Positions 42,785 to 52,869 of a stretch of 64,000 bases of DNA are shown one piece after another. Origin of the DNA: Macrocystis pyrifera (Eukaryota > Sar > Phaeophyceae > Laminariales > Laminariaceae); the NCBI GenBank assembly GCA_031763025.1, contig JASSKH010000002.1, forward strand, positions 16,776,468 to 16,840,467, given 5' to 3'. The position numbers and the translations under genes were made by a program. The stretch's first letter is position 1. The number at the start of each line of letters is the position of its first letter. Below the pieces are notes generated by a model that was given only the letters and a program-made list of their open reading frames with translations, was not told the DNA's origin and did not search any database.

Positions 42785-44935
42785 TATTTATCGCCTGGGT
42801 GAGATCTGTATCATCGATATATGTGTGATCTGTGATGGTCTGAACACCTCTACTGGGTGGAGTCTGCACGATCTGCATGAACTACACATGTTAATCGAAC
42901 ATAAAATGTACCGTGATTAACTGATGAATAGTTTTGCGTGGGTGGGTCTGCATGATCTGAAGGATCTGTACGATCTGCAGGATTTGTATAATTTAGATGT
43001 ATCACCCTTTTTTTAGCGGTGAGATCTGCTTGGTCTTTATGATTGCACTTGCGTGCCAAGTGAGATGATCTGAATGCCATGTGTGCATGATGTGGAGGAT
43101 CTATCAGCCTGATCTGAAGGATCTATTATCTACACACTCCAACTAGTTTGCCTGGGGAGACATGTACGTTCCGTATCATTGGCACTTGTGTGTTAGGTGG
43201 GATCTGGTTGATCTCAATGACATGCACATTGGGGAGACATGTACGTTCCGTATCATTTGCACTTGTGTGCTAGGTGGGATCTGGTTGATCTCAATGACAT
43301 GCACATGTTTAGCCTGAAGGGGATCTGTGTGGTTACAATTTTCATAGATGTGTACTTGAGTAGAATCTGTGTGATCTGTGCAATCAGTACATTTCGACCG
43401 AGATGGAATCTATCCCATGTGCCTAATCTGTACATCTAGAGCGAGATAGGGTCTGTACGATCTGCATGATCTGCACATGTTTATCGGTAGGTGTCATTGA
43501 TCTGCAGTATCTGTATAATCTGCAGGATCCGTACGATCTACCTGAGTGGAATCTGTGTGGTCTGTATGGTCTGTACACCGAGATAGGGTATGTACGATCT
43601 GCAATATATGCACGTTTTTATCCGTGGGTCTGCATGATCTGCAGGGTCTGTATGATCTGCGGTATTTCTGCATGATCTGGAGCATCTGTAACATCTGGAT
43701 ACTTCACACCTGTTTACAGCATGTTCAGTCGGGATGGGGTCTGTATGAGGTAGATATTTCACAGGGTGTACAGTGGGATCTGTGTGATCTGTACATCTTT
43801 ACCGGGTGGGATCTGTATGATCTGCAGGATCTGTATGACCTACAGAATTTGTATGATCTGCAGGATCTGTATGATCTACCAGAGTGGAATCTGTGTATCT
43901 GTATGGTCTGTACATCTTAACCGGGATGCGGCCTGCACGATTTGCAGGATCTGTATGATCTGCAGAATTTCTGTATGATCTGGAGGATCTATAAGATCTG
44001 GATACTTCACACTTGTTTTCAGCATGTTTAGTTGGGATGGGGTCTGTATGAGGTAGATATTTCACACGTGTGTACCTGAGTGGGAACTTGCAGGATTTCT
44101 TTATGATCTGAAGGATCTGTAAAATCTGAATACGTCACACTTGTTTACATCATGTTTAGCCGAGATGGGGTCTGTATAAGGTAGATACTTCACACGTTGT
44201 GCCTGAGTGGGGACTTGATCTGTGTGGTCTGTACACATGTGTGATCTGCAGGATCTGAATGATCTACCTGAGTGGAATCCGTGTGATCTGTATGATCTGT
44301 TCATCTTGACCGGGATGGCGTCTGTATGATCTGCATGATCTGCACATGCTTATCGGTGGGTCTGCATGACTTGAAGGATCTGTAATATTTGGCAGGTGTG
44401 TACCTGAGGGGGATGTTGATGTGTGTGATCTGTACATATTTACCGGGTGGTATCTGTATGATGAGGTAGACATTTCACACGTGTGTACCCAGGTGGGAAC
44501 TTGCAGGATTTCTGTATGAGCTGCAGGATTTGTAAATCTGGATATTTTATAATTGTTTACATCATGTTTAGCCGGGATGGGATTCGTATGAGGTAGATAT
44601 TCACACGTGTGTACCTGAGTGGGAAGTTGATGTGTGATCTGCACATATGTGTGATCTGCAGGATCTGTATGATCTACCTGACTGAGTCGAATATATGTGA
44701 TCTATATGATATGTTCATTTTGACCGGGATGGGGTCTGTACGATCTGCATGATCTGCACATGTTTATCGGTGGGTTTGCATGACCTACAGGAACTGTATG
44801 ATCTGTATGATCTGCATGATCTGTAATATTTGGCAGATGCGCACCTGAGTAGGATCTTGGTCTGTGCAATCAACACATCTTCACCGGGTGGGATATGTAT
44901 GATCTGCATGAACTGTACATGTTTCGTCGGGAAGA
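42785..44935. repeat. GATCTGYAK (9-bp) minisatellite, 2.15 kb
   Basis: The basic words are GATCTGCAG, GATCTGTAT and GATCTGCAT. They are arranged in a longer pattern with ACATGTTTATCGGTGGG, GAGTGGAATCTGTGTG and TTTAGCCGGGATGGGGTCTG blocks that recurs several times. The frames give DLYDLQDLYDL or MICRICMI peptides. Because 9 is a multiple of 3, one frame may stay open over 100 codons (43546-43920) without being a gene. Confidence 0.88.
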
Positions 44936-45191
44936 TCAAAGAAGCAATCAATACAAATCAAGCTCGAAAATGAGTTTTCTGGACAACCCTATTATTATTA
45001 TGCTTGCCATTCGATAATGTGTAGCGTTGTTCCAAAAAAGACTGAGGAACAGAAAGTGAAGAACTCTCCAGAACAAAAAGCGCAGCAGTATCATACGACA
45101 AATCAAAACCGATGTGAAGCACATGAAGACTACCACAACCAACATCCCTGCACCTCGCCCACCACAACCCTATACACGCGCAACGCAATTA

Positions 45192-45857
45192 GGCTGACTC
45201 TTATGGGACCAGAAACCAGAAAACGAAACAGGATTTTCCCTTCATCGTATAGAAACCCCAGGGTCGTGCCGTCGGTAGACATGAGCCATTTCCGATCACT
45301 GCCCAAACATGAAAACCTGTGCTTTCAACACACAACACCTACCACCGCCGATGATTCCTCGTCTCACAGGTCACGAGATGACGTCAAACCTTCGAGGCCG
45401 TATGCTCCACTGCTCTGAGAGTGATTGCTGCCAAGTTTGAGGGTCGTTGATGCGGTGTGGCCGGAGTTCTTGCTCGAGACGTGAGAGCCTTACCCATTTC
45501 TGGCTGGATTTTTTCCAGGCGGAAATGGGACGCAGTTTCGTCGTTAAAAAAAACGGCCAGAAAAGGGTCAGGCTCTCACGTCTCGAGCGAGAACTCCGCC
45601 CACACAGCATCAACGACCCTCAAACTTGGTAGCGAGCACTCTCAGAGCAGTGGAGCATACGGCCTCGAAGGTTTGACGTCATGTCGTGCCCTGTGAGGCG
45701 AGGAATCATCGGCGGTGGTAGGTGTTGTGTGTTAAAAGCGCAGCTTTATCCTGCTGCGGCATACGAAATAATATATCCCATCGGTTGTGTGGGTTTCAAC
45801 ACCATAACGGGGAAATCCTGTTCTGTTTTCTGTTTTCTGGGCCCATAAGAGTCAGCC
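45192..45857. mobile_element. Long palindrome (foldback/MITE-like), ~330-bp arms
   Basis: The left arm (45192-45520) matches the reverse complement of the right arm (45530-45857). The inner ~170 bp is about 90% identical, the outer part weaker. Outer ends are GGCTGACTCTTATGGG and CCCATAAGAGTCAGCC. The inner arms share CCTCAAACTTGG and CTCACGTCTCGAGC words. No target duplication is obvious. ORFs of 60-80 codons mirror each other across the centre. Confidence 0.82.
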
Positions 45858-45929
45858 ACAACACCCGGTACAAAATATACTGGTGCACGAAATAGCCAGG
45901 GCATGATAAAATCATCAGCCGCACGGACA

Positions 45930-46264
45930 CAAAAAACTATTAACAAGAGTAGCAGCGAGGAAAGCAATCTGTGCCAGCAACAGCAGTAGGAGCACCAAGC
46001 TAAGCCACCGAGTGATACGGGCAAAAAAATACTTTGGGCAGCAGCAAGAAAAGGCAGCAACAGTAGTAGTAGCAGGTACACTGTGATTGTGCGCAGCAGT
46101 GTGCCGCAGCAGCGGCAGCAATAACTGTTAACAAGAGCAGCAAGATAAGCAACCGCGTGGCACGGGCAAAAATATAATGAGGGTAGCAGCAAGAAAAGCA
46201 ATCTGGCCAGCAACAGTAGTAGCAATACCGTGATTGTGTGTAGCAGTAGCGGCAGCAACAACAG
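45930..46264. repeat. Imperfect tandem duplication (190 and 143 bp)
   Basis: Both copies share ACAAGAGNAGCA, CACGGGCAAAAA, GCAGCAAGAAAAG, AACAGTAGTAG and GTGATTGTG, and end at GCGGCAGCAA. Confidence 0.65.
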
Positions 46265-46479
46265 GGGTAGCAGAATAATAAGCAAACCATGTGGGACGGA
46301 CACATTGCACAAAGGGCAGTGAACACTCGATTATTACACGCAACGCAATACGTCGTACAAAAATCCAATAAATGATTCATCGCGCCGAGATACTAAACAA
46401 ATGCTACCAGGTGTGTACGTGGTGGATACAGCCTTTTCTCACGTCTTGTGGCCAAGCAGTCACGAGTACACGAGCACTC

Positions 46480-46880
46480 AGCAGCAGCAGCAGCAACACT
46501 CAGCACTCGTGCTACACTCGATTCGAGCAGCACTCGTACGCCTGTTGTTGCTGTTCTGGTACAGCTGCGTACTGCTCGAGCAGCACTCGGAGCGCACGAG
46601 CATGGGTAAGTTTCCAAGCCTATTGCAGCGCAAAAAAAACACGGGACCACGATCATCGATAGCTCGAGCGCAACGAGCACGAGACGAACACGAGCACGAC
46701 GTGGCCAAGGAGCCACGGGCACAAGGGCACTCAGCAGCAGAGCAGCAGCACCCAGCGACAGTCGAGCAACACTCGACTCAAGCAGCACTCGTACGCCTGT
46801 TCTTGCTGTTGTTTTACTGCTGCAGCTCGAGCAGCACGTCGAGCTTGAGCAGCACTGCGGTGTGCTGTTGCAGTTGCAAG
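46480..46880. repeat. CAGCACTCG-rich repeat; part shared with 62578-62635
   Basis: AGCAGCACTCGTACGCCTGTT occurs twice (about 46527 and 46782). Between them GGGTAAGTTTCCAAGCCTATTGCA, continuing to GGACCACGATCAT, matches 62578-62635. Confidence 0.65.
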
Positions 46881-47357
46881 AAGCGAGAAGAACAAAATAT
46901 TTGCAGCTAAAAATACGAAGATCCGGATAGGTTTCCAAGACCCTAGATGGCTTTTCGGAAGTGGGACCCCATCCCCTGAGTTGCTTGCTGGGTCATGTGA
47001 CTTTGACCACCTAGAGCATCTGCCATGAAGCCCGGCCCGAGCCAACGCTTGCACCGTACTGTCCACGCCGCCCCCCTGCGGGCCCCGCAGCAGCAAGCAC
47101 GAGAAAAAAACCAGCGGCCAGACAAGAAAAGTGAACTATTCCGGAAAAATAAACGCCATTTGGTACAAAGCAATCTAGAACTACTTACAGATATCTCACT
47201 CTCTGAACGTGCTCGGTTGGTACATCCTTGGCCTCTCAGAGCTCCCACTTGGAAATCGCCTCCTTTTATTACTTGCCGAACCTTTCCAGCGGGTTTTTGT
47301 TTTCTCCAAATCTCTTTGCACTTTCAGTCCTTCTTTCCTTTTTTCTTCTTTCATTTC

Positions 47358-47910
47358 GTGTGCGTGCGTGTACCCCGAGCACGGTTCCGCGGGCGAGCGC
47401 GGCACCGTCGCGGGTGTCAGCGGGTACTGGCGGGTAGAGGGAGGGTCGTAAGGAGCGCGGTCGCTGGTTTCGTAGCTGGGCGTCGCGTGTGCCTCGAGAC
47501 ACGAGGGAAGCATGAATGGGCCCTGTCTGGGCTCCTGGCGTGGTTCCGGTTATACTATGTACGAGTATATAAGGGCCGTTTTGATAAGAAACAAAAAATC
47601 AATTGGTGCTTATTTTTGCGACCAATATGAAATTCACCGAGAGAACTACGCTGTCTGAGCACCAACAATGTCGAGCTGCTGGCGAGCGAGGTCCACGGTG
47701 AGCACCGGGCTTCACGCGAGTCGGGCGACGGGGCTCACTGTGGAAGAGAGGGAGGGAAGCTTTACCCGGACTGAATCGGTCGCGAGATGGTCGCGAGAGG
47801 GGCGGGCGGCGTACGAGGTCGAGAGAGAAGCTCTGCTGTTTGATTTTCTTCTTCCTTTCTTTTTGACCGGTGTAAGGTGTTCCAATCAGGCAGGAAATTA
47901 TTACACGAGT
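47358..47910 (+). repeat. Promoter-plus-ORF repeat, copy 1 (inverted partner 61459-61990)
   Basis: A ~550-bp segment is shared with 61990-61459 on the other strand, covering upstream sequence, TATA box, leader and the first ~60 codons of an ORF. It could be an LTR-like or other mobile unit, or a duplicated small gene. No PBS, gag or integrase is seen. Confidence 0.75.
47566..47573 (+). promoter_or_regulatory. TATA box
   Basis: TATATAAG lies 95 bp before the ATG at 47668. The inverted copy has GATATAAG at the same distance (61779-61772, start codon position 61676). The surrounding GGGNCGTTTTG and TACTATNTACGAG are conserved too. Confidence 0.6.
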
Positions 47911-48051
47911 GGAGAAGGGGATTTTTTTTTCTTTCCGAAATTTTCGGGTTTATTTTCATTGTATTTGCAGCGATACTGTGCCGTGCTGTGCTTTATCTTT
48001 AGTACACACGAGTACAGACATAGCATAGGGCATAACGAAAGAAGAAGATAA
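47668..48051 (+). CDS. Small Arg/Ser/Thr-rich ORF downstream of TATA box
   Basis: The frame starts MSSCWRARSTVSTGLHASRA and continues TGLTVEEREGSFTRTESVAR and WSREGRAAY. It matches the inverted copy for about 60 residues, then diverges into a T-rich, Phe/Leu-rich part that is probably untranslated or intronic. No domain is recognised. Differences between the copies are not concentrated at third positions, so purifying selection is not evident. The full 127-codon length is therefore doubtful. Confidence 0.35.
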   Translation: MSSCWRARSTVSTGLHASRATGLTVEEREGSFTRTESVARWSREGRAAYEVEREALLFDFLLPFFLTGVRCSNQAGNYYTSGEGDFFFFPKFSGLFSLYLQRYCAVLCFIFSTHEYRHSIGHNERRR

Positions 48052-48090
48052 GTACCCTACCTGGGGTATGTACGTACGTACGACATGTGC

Positions 48091-48333
48091 GCGAGCGTAG
48101 CGGAAAACCGCCCGCGACGCGAAGCGTATGTGGCGTCCGAGCTGTTTTCTCCTGAACCATGGCGGCGGGACTCTTGGCATTTTCAAGTCGCCAGTTTGCA
48201 ACTACAATCAACCATGAAAAAAACTATATTCAATCATGTCCGACCTCTGTCCGCTTCGCACAGTTTGATGTGCTTTTCCTTCCTGAGTGAGCGTAGCGGG
48301 CGACATAGACCGCCCGCAGGGCGAAGCGCCCTG
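48091..48333. repeat. Two GC-rich palindromic patches
   Basis: GCGAGCGTAGCGGAAAACC followed by GCCCGCGACGCGAAGCG (48091-48126), and GAGCGTAGCGGGC with CCGCCCGCAGGGCGAAGCG (48289-48329), share the pattern GCGTAGCGG...CCGCCCGC...GCGAAGCG. A related patch is at 41-100. Confidence 0.55.
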
Positions 48334-49079
48334 TGCATACATACGTACATTTGATATTGCTGGTACGCGTCGTACCGTACTACCTGTAGGTAGAGTACTA
48401 CGTACAGAGGTATGATCGCAAACAGAAAGATACGTCGCATTCGTGCTGTTGGTTGTTCACTATGCCATTCGACGCTCGTCGTTGTTATACGAAATTAACT
48501 TGGAACCGTCGCTTACGGTGTTTTTATTGGGGGAGGGTTGCTGCTGCCTACGCTTGATAGTGGCGGAGGTGAGAGATGGTGCTGCTCTAATCGCCAGTAC
48601 CGTCCGTGGATAATAAACTCATTTTGCGACATGATTACAGTATACCGGTAGTACCGTTCATTGTGGGTAAGATCCGGGCATATACCGGGGCTGGAGCGGT
48701 TCCCAGCACAACATATACACAGCGTGTGGAATAGAGGCAAAGAACGACAGCCGGAACCTATTGCTACTACTACAGTTCTACTACCACTCTTGTGCTGTCG
48801 ATTGACTGCGGAGGGCTGTGCCGCAGCTGTTATTGGGTCCACTATGTCAGTCAATGAAACGAACACGAGTTTCTTTGTCCATTTTTTGGTACGGAATAAT
48901 GCCGACAACGGCGCGGCTTTGCGCAGCAAGATACACAGCAGCGTGCGTGGGGCAGGCAATCGATGGCAGCGACGGGAACGTACTCGTACTAACCGCTGCC
49001 ATCTCGGCCGGCTGCGAATATCCTACTGCTGCTGCTTTTGCTGCTGCCTGTAGCAGCAGTAGTGTAGCATCTATCACAC

Positions 49080-49945
49080 ACAAACAAAGGTATAGAATGC
49101 GATCGGCAACAACCGACAGATCCAAGTAGCTCGTGGTAGCAACAAAAAAATCCCGAACAGCAGAGACGGTCAACAGCTCTGTAGCATCTACCACACACAA
49201 ATAAAGCTAGAATGCGATCGGTAACAACGGACATATCCAGGTAGCTCGTAGTAGCATAAAAAATATCCCGAACAACACAGACGGTAGGTGCGTGGTGGTG
49301 TAGGCGAACATCGACAGCAGCAGCAGAGGCACGTTACTGCTACAGTGCAGCAATCCTCTCGGCTGGCTTTGAGATTTGCACTGCTTGATGTTGCTCTGCC
49401 AGCAACATCTAACAGAGTCGTACCGCCCTTCTTACAAAAAACGCCAATTAATGTACCACAACGTCCGTTGGTGGATGCATGTGTTGGCAGGCTGAAGTCA
49501 GCTTGCAGGATCCGCTGCAAGCGGAGGGCTACGCAGTGCAACAATCCCGTTGGGCAGCAAAATTTTCTACGTTCGAACACGATCAGTAACAACCGACAGA
49601 TCCCAGGTAGCCCGTAGTAGCAACAAAAAGATCCCGAGCTGCAAAGACGATCTGTGCTGGTAGTATAGGCGAACATCGACAGCAGAGGCGCGTACATGCT
49701 GTCCTCTCGGCTGGCTCTGAGATATGCACTGCTTGATGTTGCTGCCAGCACAACAGCAACACCTAACAGCGTTCGTACCCCCCTCCTTACAAAAAACGCC
49801 ACCTAATGTACCACAACGTCCGTTGGTGGATACGTGTGCTTATAGGCTGAAGTCAGCTTGTGGGATCCGCTGCAAGCGGAGGGCTACGCAGTGCAACAAG
49901 GCAGTGTAACAATCCCGTTGGGCAGCAGAACTCTCTACGGTTAGA
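49080..49945. repeat. Tandem array, ~345-bp period
   Basis: GATCCGCTGCAAGCGGAGGG (itself a hairpin, CCGCT-GCA-AGCGG) recurs at 49519 and 49864. CTCTCGGCTGGCTNTGAGAT recurs at 49355 and 49703. AACAACNGACAGATCC-type words recur four times. ORFs on the - strand (up to 204 codons) repeat in step. Confidence 0.8.
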
Positions 49946-50256
49946 ACACCCACTTGGTCTGATCGATGGCTTATGCAGCATTTGCGAGCGATGCTCGTAC
50001 CGACATACACAATCGATTGTTGTTGTACGTACGTAGGGTCTCCATCGCATATATTTGGATTCATAATATCATTTATTTTTTTTATAAATTTTGAAATACG
50101 TCAGCTGTGAGTTCGACTGATTAAATAGTTGATACTCAACTTTGAAAGCTGCGTAATACGTCTCGTCTATATTTCATTATTAATAGTGTTCGTAGCACCC
50201 TGTCAACAAACGCCACATAATTTACCACAACGTCCATCGGCCATGCTGCCGTGTGC

Positions 50257-50570
50257 TTGCGCAAGGGGTGCTCGGGTGGGTCGTCTAGCTCAAGGCACAG
50301 AGCTCCGGAGAAGCCGAAAGTTGGCACAAACTGCTGATATGTGTGGCAGGTATCGATTTTCGCAGCGATGCTGCTCTATGCGAACGATGCTCGTACAGCA
50401 GCAACACCACCACACCAGCATGCATCAGCGATAAGATGATAATAATCGTTGTGGTTGTGCGTACGAGGAGTGTTCGCGTGGGTCGCGTAGCTCAAGGCAC
50501 CGGGCGCCGTTGAAGACGAGCGTTGGCCCAGACCGCTCGCATGTATGTCGGCTATCGATTCCCACTAAGT
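50257..50570. repeat. Tandem duplication (~200 bp)
   Basis: Shared words are GTGGGTCGNNTAGCTCAAGGCAC, GTTGGC and TATCGATT. Confidence 0.65.
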
Positions 50571-50599
50571 ACGGTATGCGCGTCAACGTTGGGAGTCGT

Positions 50600-50685
50600 T
50601 TGGAAAGAAAAAATGCTGTGGAGCCGCCGTTGGAGCCGTTTGGGGAAAAAAGATGCTGTAGTTTGGAGCCTCCGAGTGGTGAGGG
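50600..50685. repeat. GGAGCCGTTTGG short repeats
   Basis: GTTGGGAGTCGTTTGG and GTTGGAGCCGTTTGG, each followed by an A-rich run and GATGCTGT or ATGCTGT. Confidence 0.55.
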
Positions 50686-50740
50686 TTAGATAGAAAGACA
50701 GACAGGTTTGGAGTTTCCTTCATAGATACCCTTGGATAAA

Positions 50741-51224
50741 GGGTATATAGGTTGGGTTGGCGCCGGTGCCTTAAAACGCGCCTCTCACTGCGTGAGCTAG
50801 ACCACGGGGGTTCGTTTGTTTTTTTTCGGCGGTCACCACGGCTGGCAATCGATTTAAACCATTTGTGCGGGGTGGAGAAACTCGACTCCGCGCAAGGGGA
50901 ACGATCGAATCGCTCAGGGTCTATATGGTAAGCTACCTTCGAGGCAATTGTATCGTATTCTAATTGGTGTCTCTGGAAGTGATCACACCAGGAAACAAAT
51001 CAATTCATTCGAAGCTGACATCAATTGCAAGTCCGCTTCACAAGGGGTTCTTAGTGAGATATAGCTCACCCTTCATGCGACTTGCCCAACACCTCACGGC
51101 GCTTCGCGCTTGGTGCAAGCAATGTCTACCTGGTCGGTAAAAATCCGACGTGCTCCGTCCCGGCATTGAAGGCATGCGAGGGTATGTGGTCATACGACTA
51201 CGGCCACGCATGACGTGAGTACAC
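50741..51224 (+). mobile_element. SINE-like element, copy 2
   Basis: It matches 24668-25200 from GGGTATATAGGTTGGGTTGG to GAGTACAC. A C-rich run follows at 51224-51243, just as the LINE copy is followed by C9. No flanking duplication is recognisable here. No long ORF. Confidence 0.78.
50863..50895 (+). ncRNA. Hairpin in SINE-like element, copy 2
   Basis: TTGTGCG GGGTGGAG-AAA-CTCGACTC CGCGCAA pairs except at one position. Compared with copy 1, an A-T pair became G-C at the 13/21 position, A.C became G-C at 8/26 and G.T became G-C at 7/27. So pairing is kept while bases change. Confidence 0.5.
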
Positions 51225-52030
51225 GCCCCCCCCCGCCCCCCCCGTCTCACATCCCGATGCACAACTACAGTAGCTGCTCGGCTCCTTTTGCCGTACAGAG
51301 TACCGACCTGATCTCCACCTGGCATAAAATCGAACCGTGTGCCATGTGTCGGCGTACATAAACACTTTGTACGAGGCAGTTGTTGGGCAAGGTTGCTGAT
51401 TTTGCACTCGTAGTACTCAGCCCACAATACTTCCCTTGAGCCATGTGCCATGTCTTGAATTTATGCCGTGTACACTACTACGTATATCATCACAGCATTG
51501 CGCCCCACGCGTCTCCATCGAGTCCGTGTTGTTTTTAATTTGTCACACCGTTGCTGCAGTAGTCAGGATGATACATCACACCAGTGCGCCCCACCCGTCG
51601 GTTCACACATGCATGCCGCCCCTTCCTAGGGAAACAAAAAGGGGGGGTTTAGATCGAGGCTTGGGCTACTCCCAAGGCGATTCTATTCTATTTCATTTGA
51701 ACGTTCTATTTTTTTTGGTGGGCGCGATGCAAGTATCACGGCTATGTACATACGGAGTAAATGTATAGTTGTGTTTGTCGATTTTTTTTTTTGTTCAACA
51801 TATCTTTTCGAACGCGCACTTTTAGACGAAACGCAGAGGAGGTCGACAGAGGAAGGCCGGCCGGACACGCTCGTCGACGTTTGGGAGCGATCCGAACAGT
51901 GTATCGCGCGTGACAAATGCTAAAAAAATGTGTTCGCGGGAGTAGATATGACCATTCTCCGGACTTCTCTGCATGAGGCCTTACTCTATTTTCATACGTA
52001 GGTACCGGTAATATTTTGTCTGTTTTTGCC
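51225..52030. other. No gene recognised
   Basis: A C-rich run (51224-51243), a small duplicated GCGCCCCACNCGTC word (51505, 51587) and T-rich runs are present. I see no coding region. Confidence 0.45.
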
Positions 52031-52041
52031 CTCTCATGAAC

Positions 52042-52495
52042 ACGCAGCCCAGACAAACAACATGCAGAAAGCACAACTTTACGACGCTGCCGCGCGTAGC
52101 AACACCAGCAGACAACACTGTGCGTATATGGCACATCCATTTGCGCTGTACTGCTGTGGCTAGTGGTTTTATCGGAGCCTGCGGTCCGCAATCTACCACC
52201 TATCTTTGCTGCTGTGTGTTAGTGACATATACACGCTCACTCTGGACGAAAATGTAAAGGCCGTTTGGATTAAATATAAGTACCTCAACCATCCTTATAT
52301 TTCCGATGTTTTGTGTGTCTTGCCCGAAGAACATCCCAGACATTTAGACAACAGACAACATGCACAGAACACAAACAACGTTGCAACTCCGCCCAGCACC
52401 ACAAGCATCAGCAGCCAACACCCCGCGCCTGTGGCAGGTCCGCGGTATACTGCTGTGGCTAGATGCTCTGTCGGAGCTTGCGATCCGTCATCAGT
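52042..52495. repeat. Diverged tandem duplication (~300-bp spacing)
   Basis: Copies share ACAACATGCANA, CAACACCANCAG and CTGCTGTGGCTAG...TCGGAGC.TGCG.TCC. Each is roughly 155 bp. Confidence 0.6.
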
Positions 52496-52869
52496 CATAA
52501 GACTAGACGCCATCACTTCCCTTCTGTGCATGTGTGTGCGGTGTGTCGCGCGTTTCTCGCGCGCCGCGAAAAATAAAAATATGTATATTTGGCGTTATGG
52601 CCAAATGGCCACGACGCCCGACTTTGACTTTGAGGGAGTGAATTCGCGCCTCGCGAGCTCCAGTCTTTTTTTATTAACCCGAAAACATTTTTTTTTTTCC
52701 GAGTATTAGTCTACATACTACTGCACCTGGTACGTGATAAAGATCGCGTGGGGCGCCTCTTGAGATGACCACAGGTACAGAATACAAAATACGCTGCATT
52801 TCATATTGCAGTACGTAGTGAAATAATATAACGACATCCTCGGTCTCACAGCTGTTGTAGTGTATTTTT

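Noticed and set aside
43546-43920. 124-codon DLYDLQ-repeat protein
   Set aside because: The 9-bp unit keeps the frame automatically. Other frames and the reverse strand are open as well.
46128-46380. Cys/Leu-rich membrane ORFs on the - strand
   Set aside because: They derive from the duplicated CAGCAACAG-type segment and repeat with it.
49188-49802. 204-codon - strand ORF considered as an ankyrin-like repeat protein
   Set aside because: The peptide repeat follows the 345-bp DNA period, not 33 residues, and no ankyrin TPLH motif is conserved.
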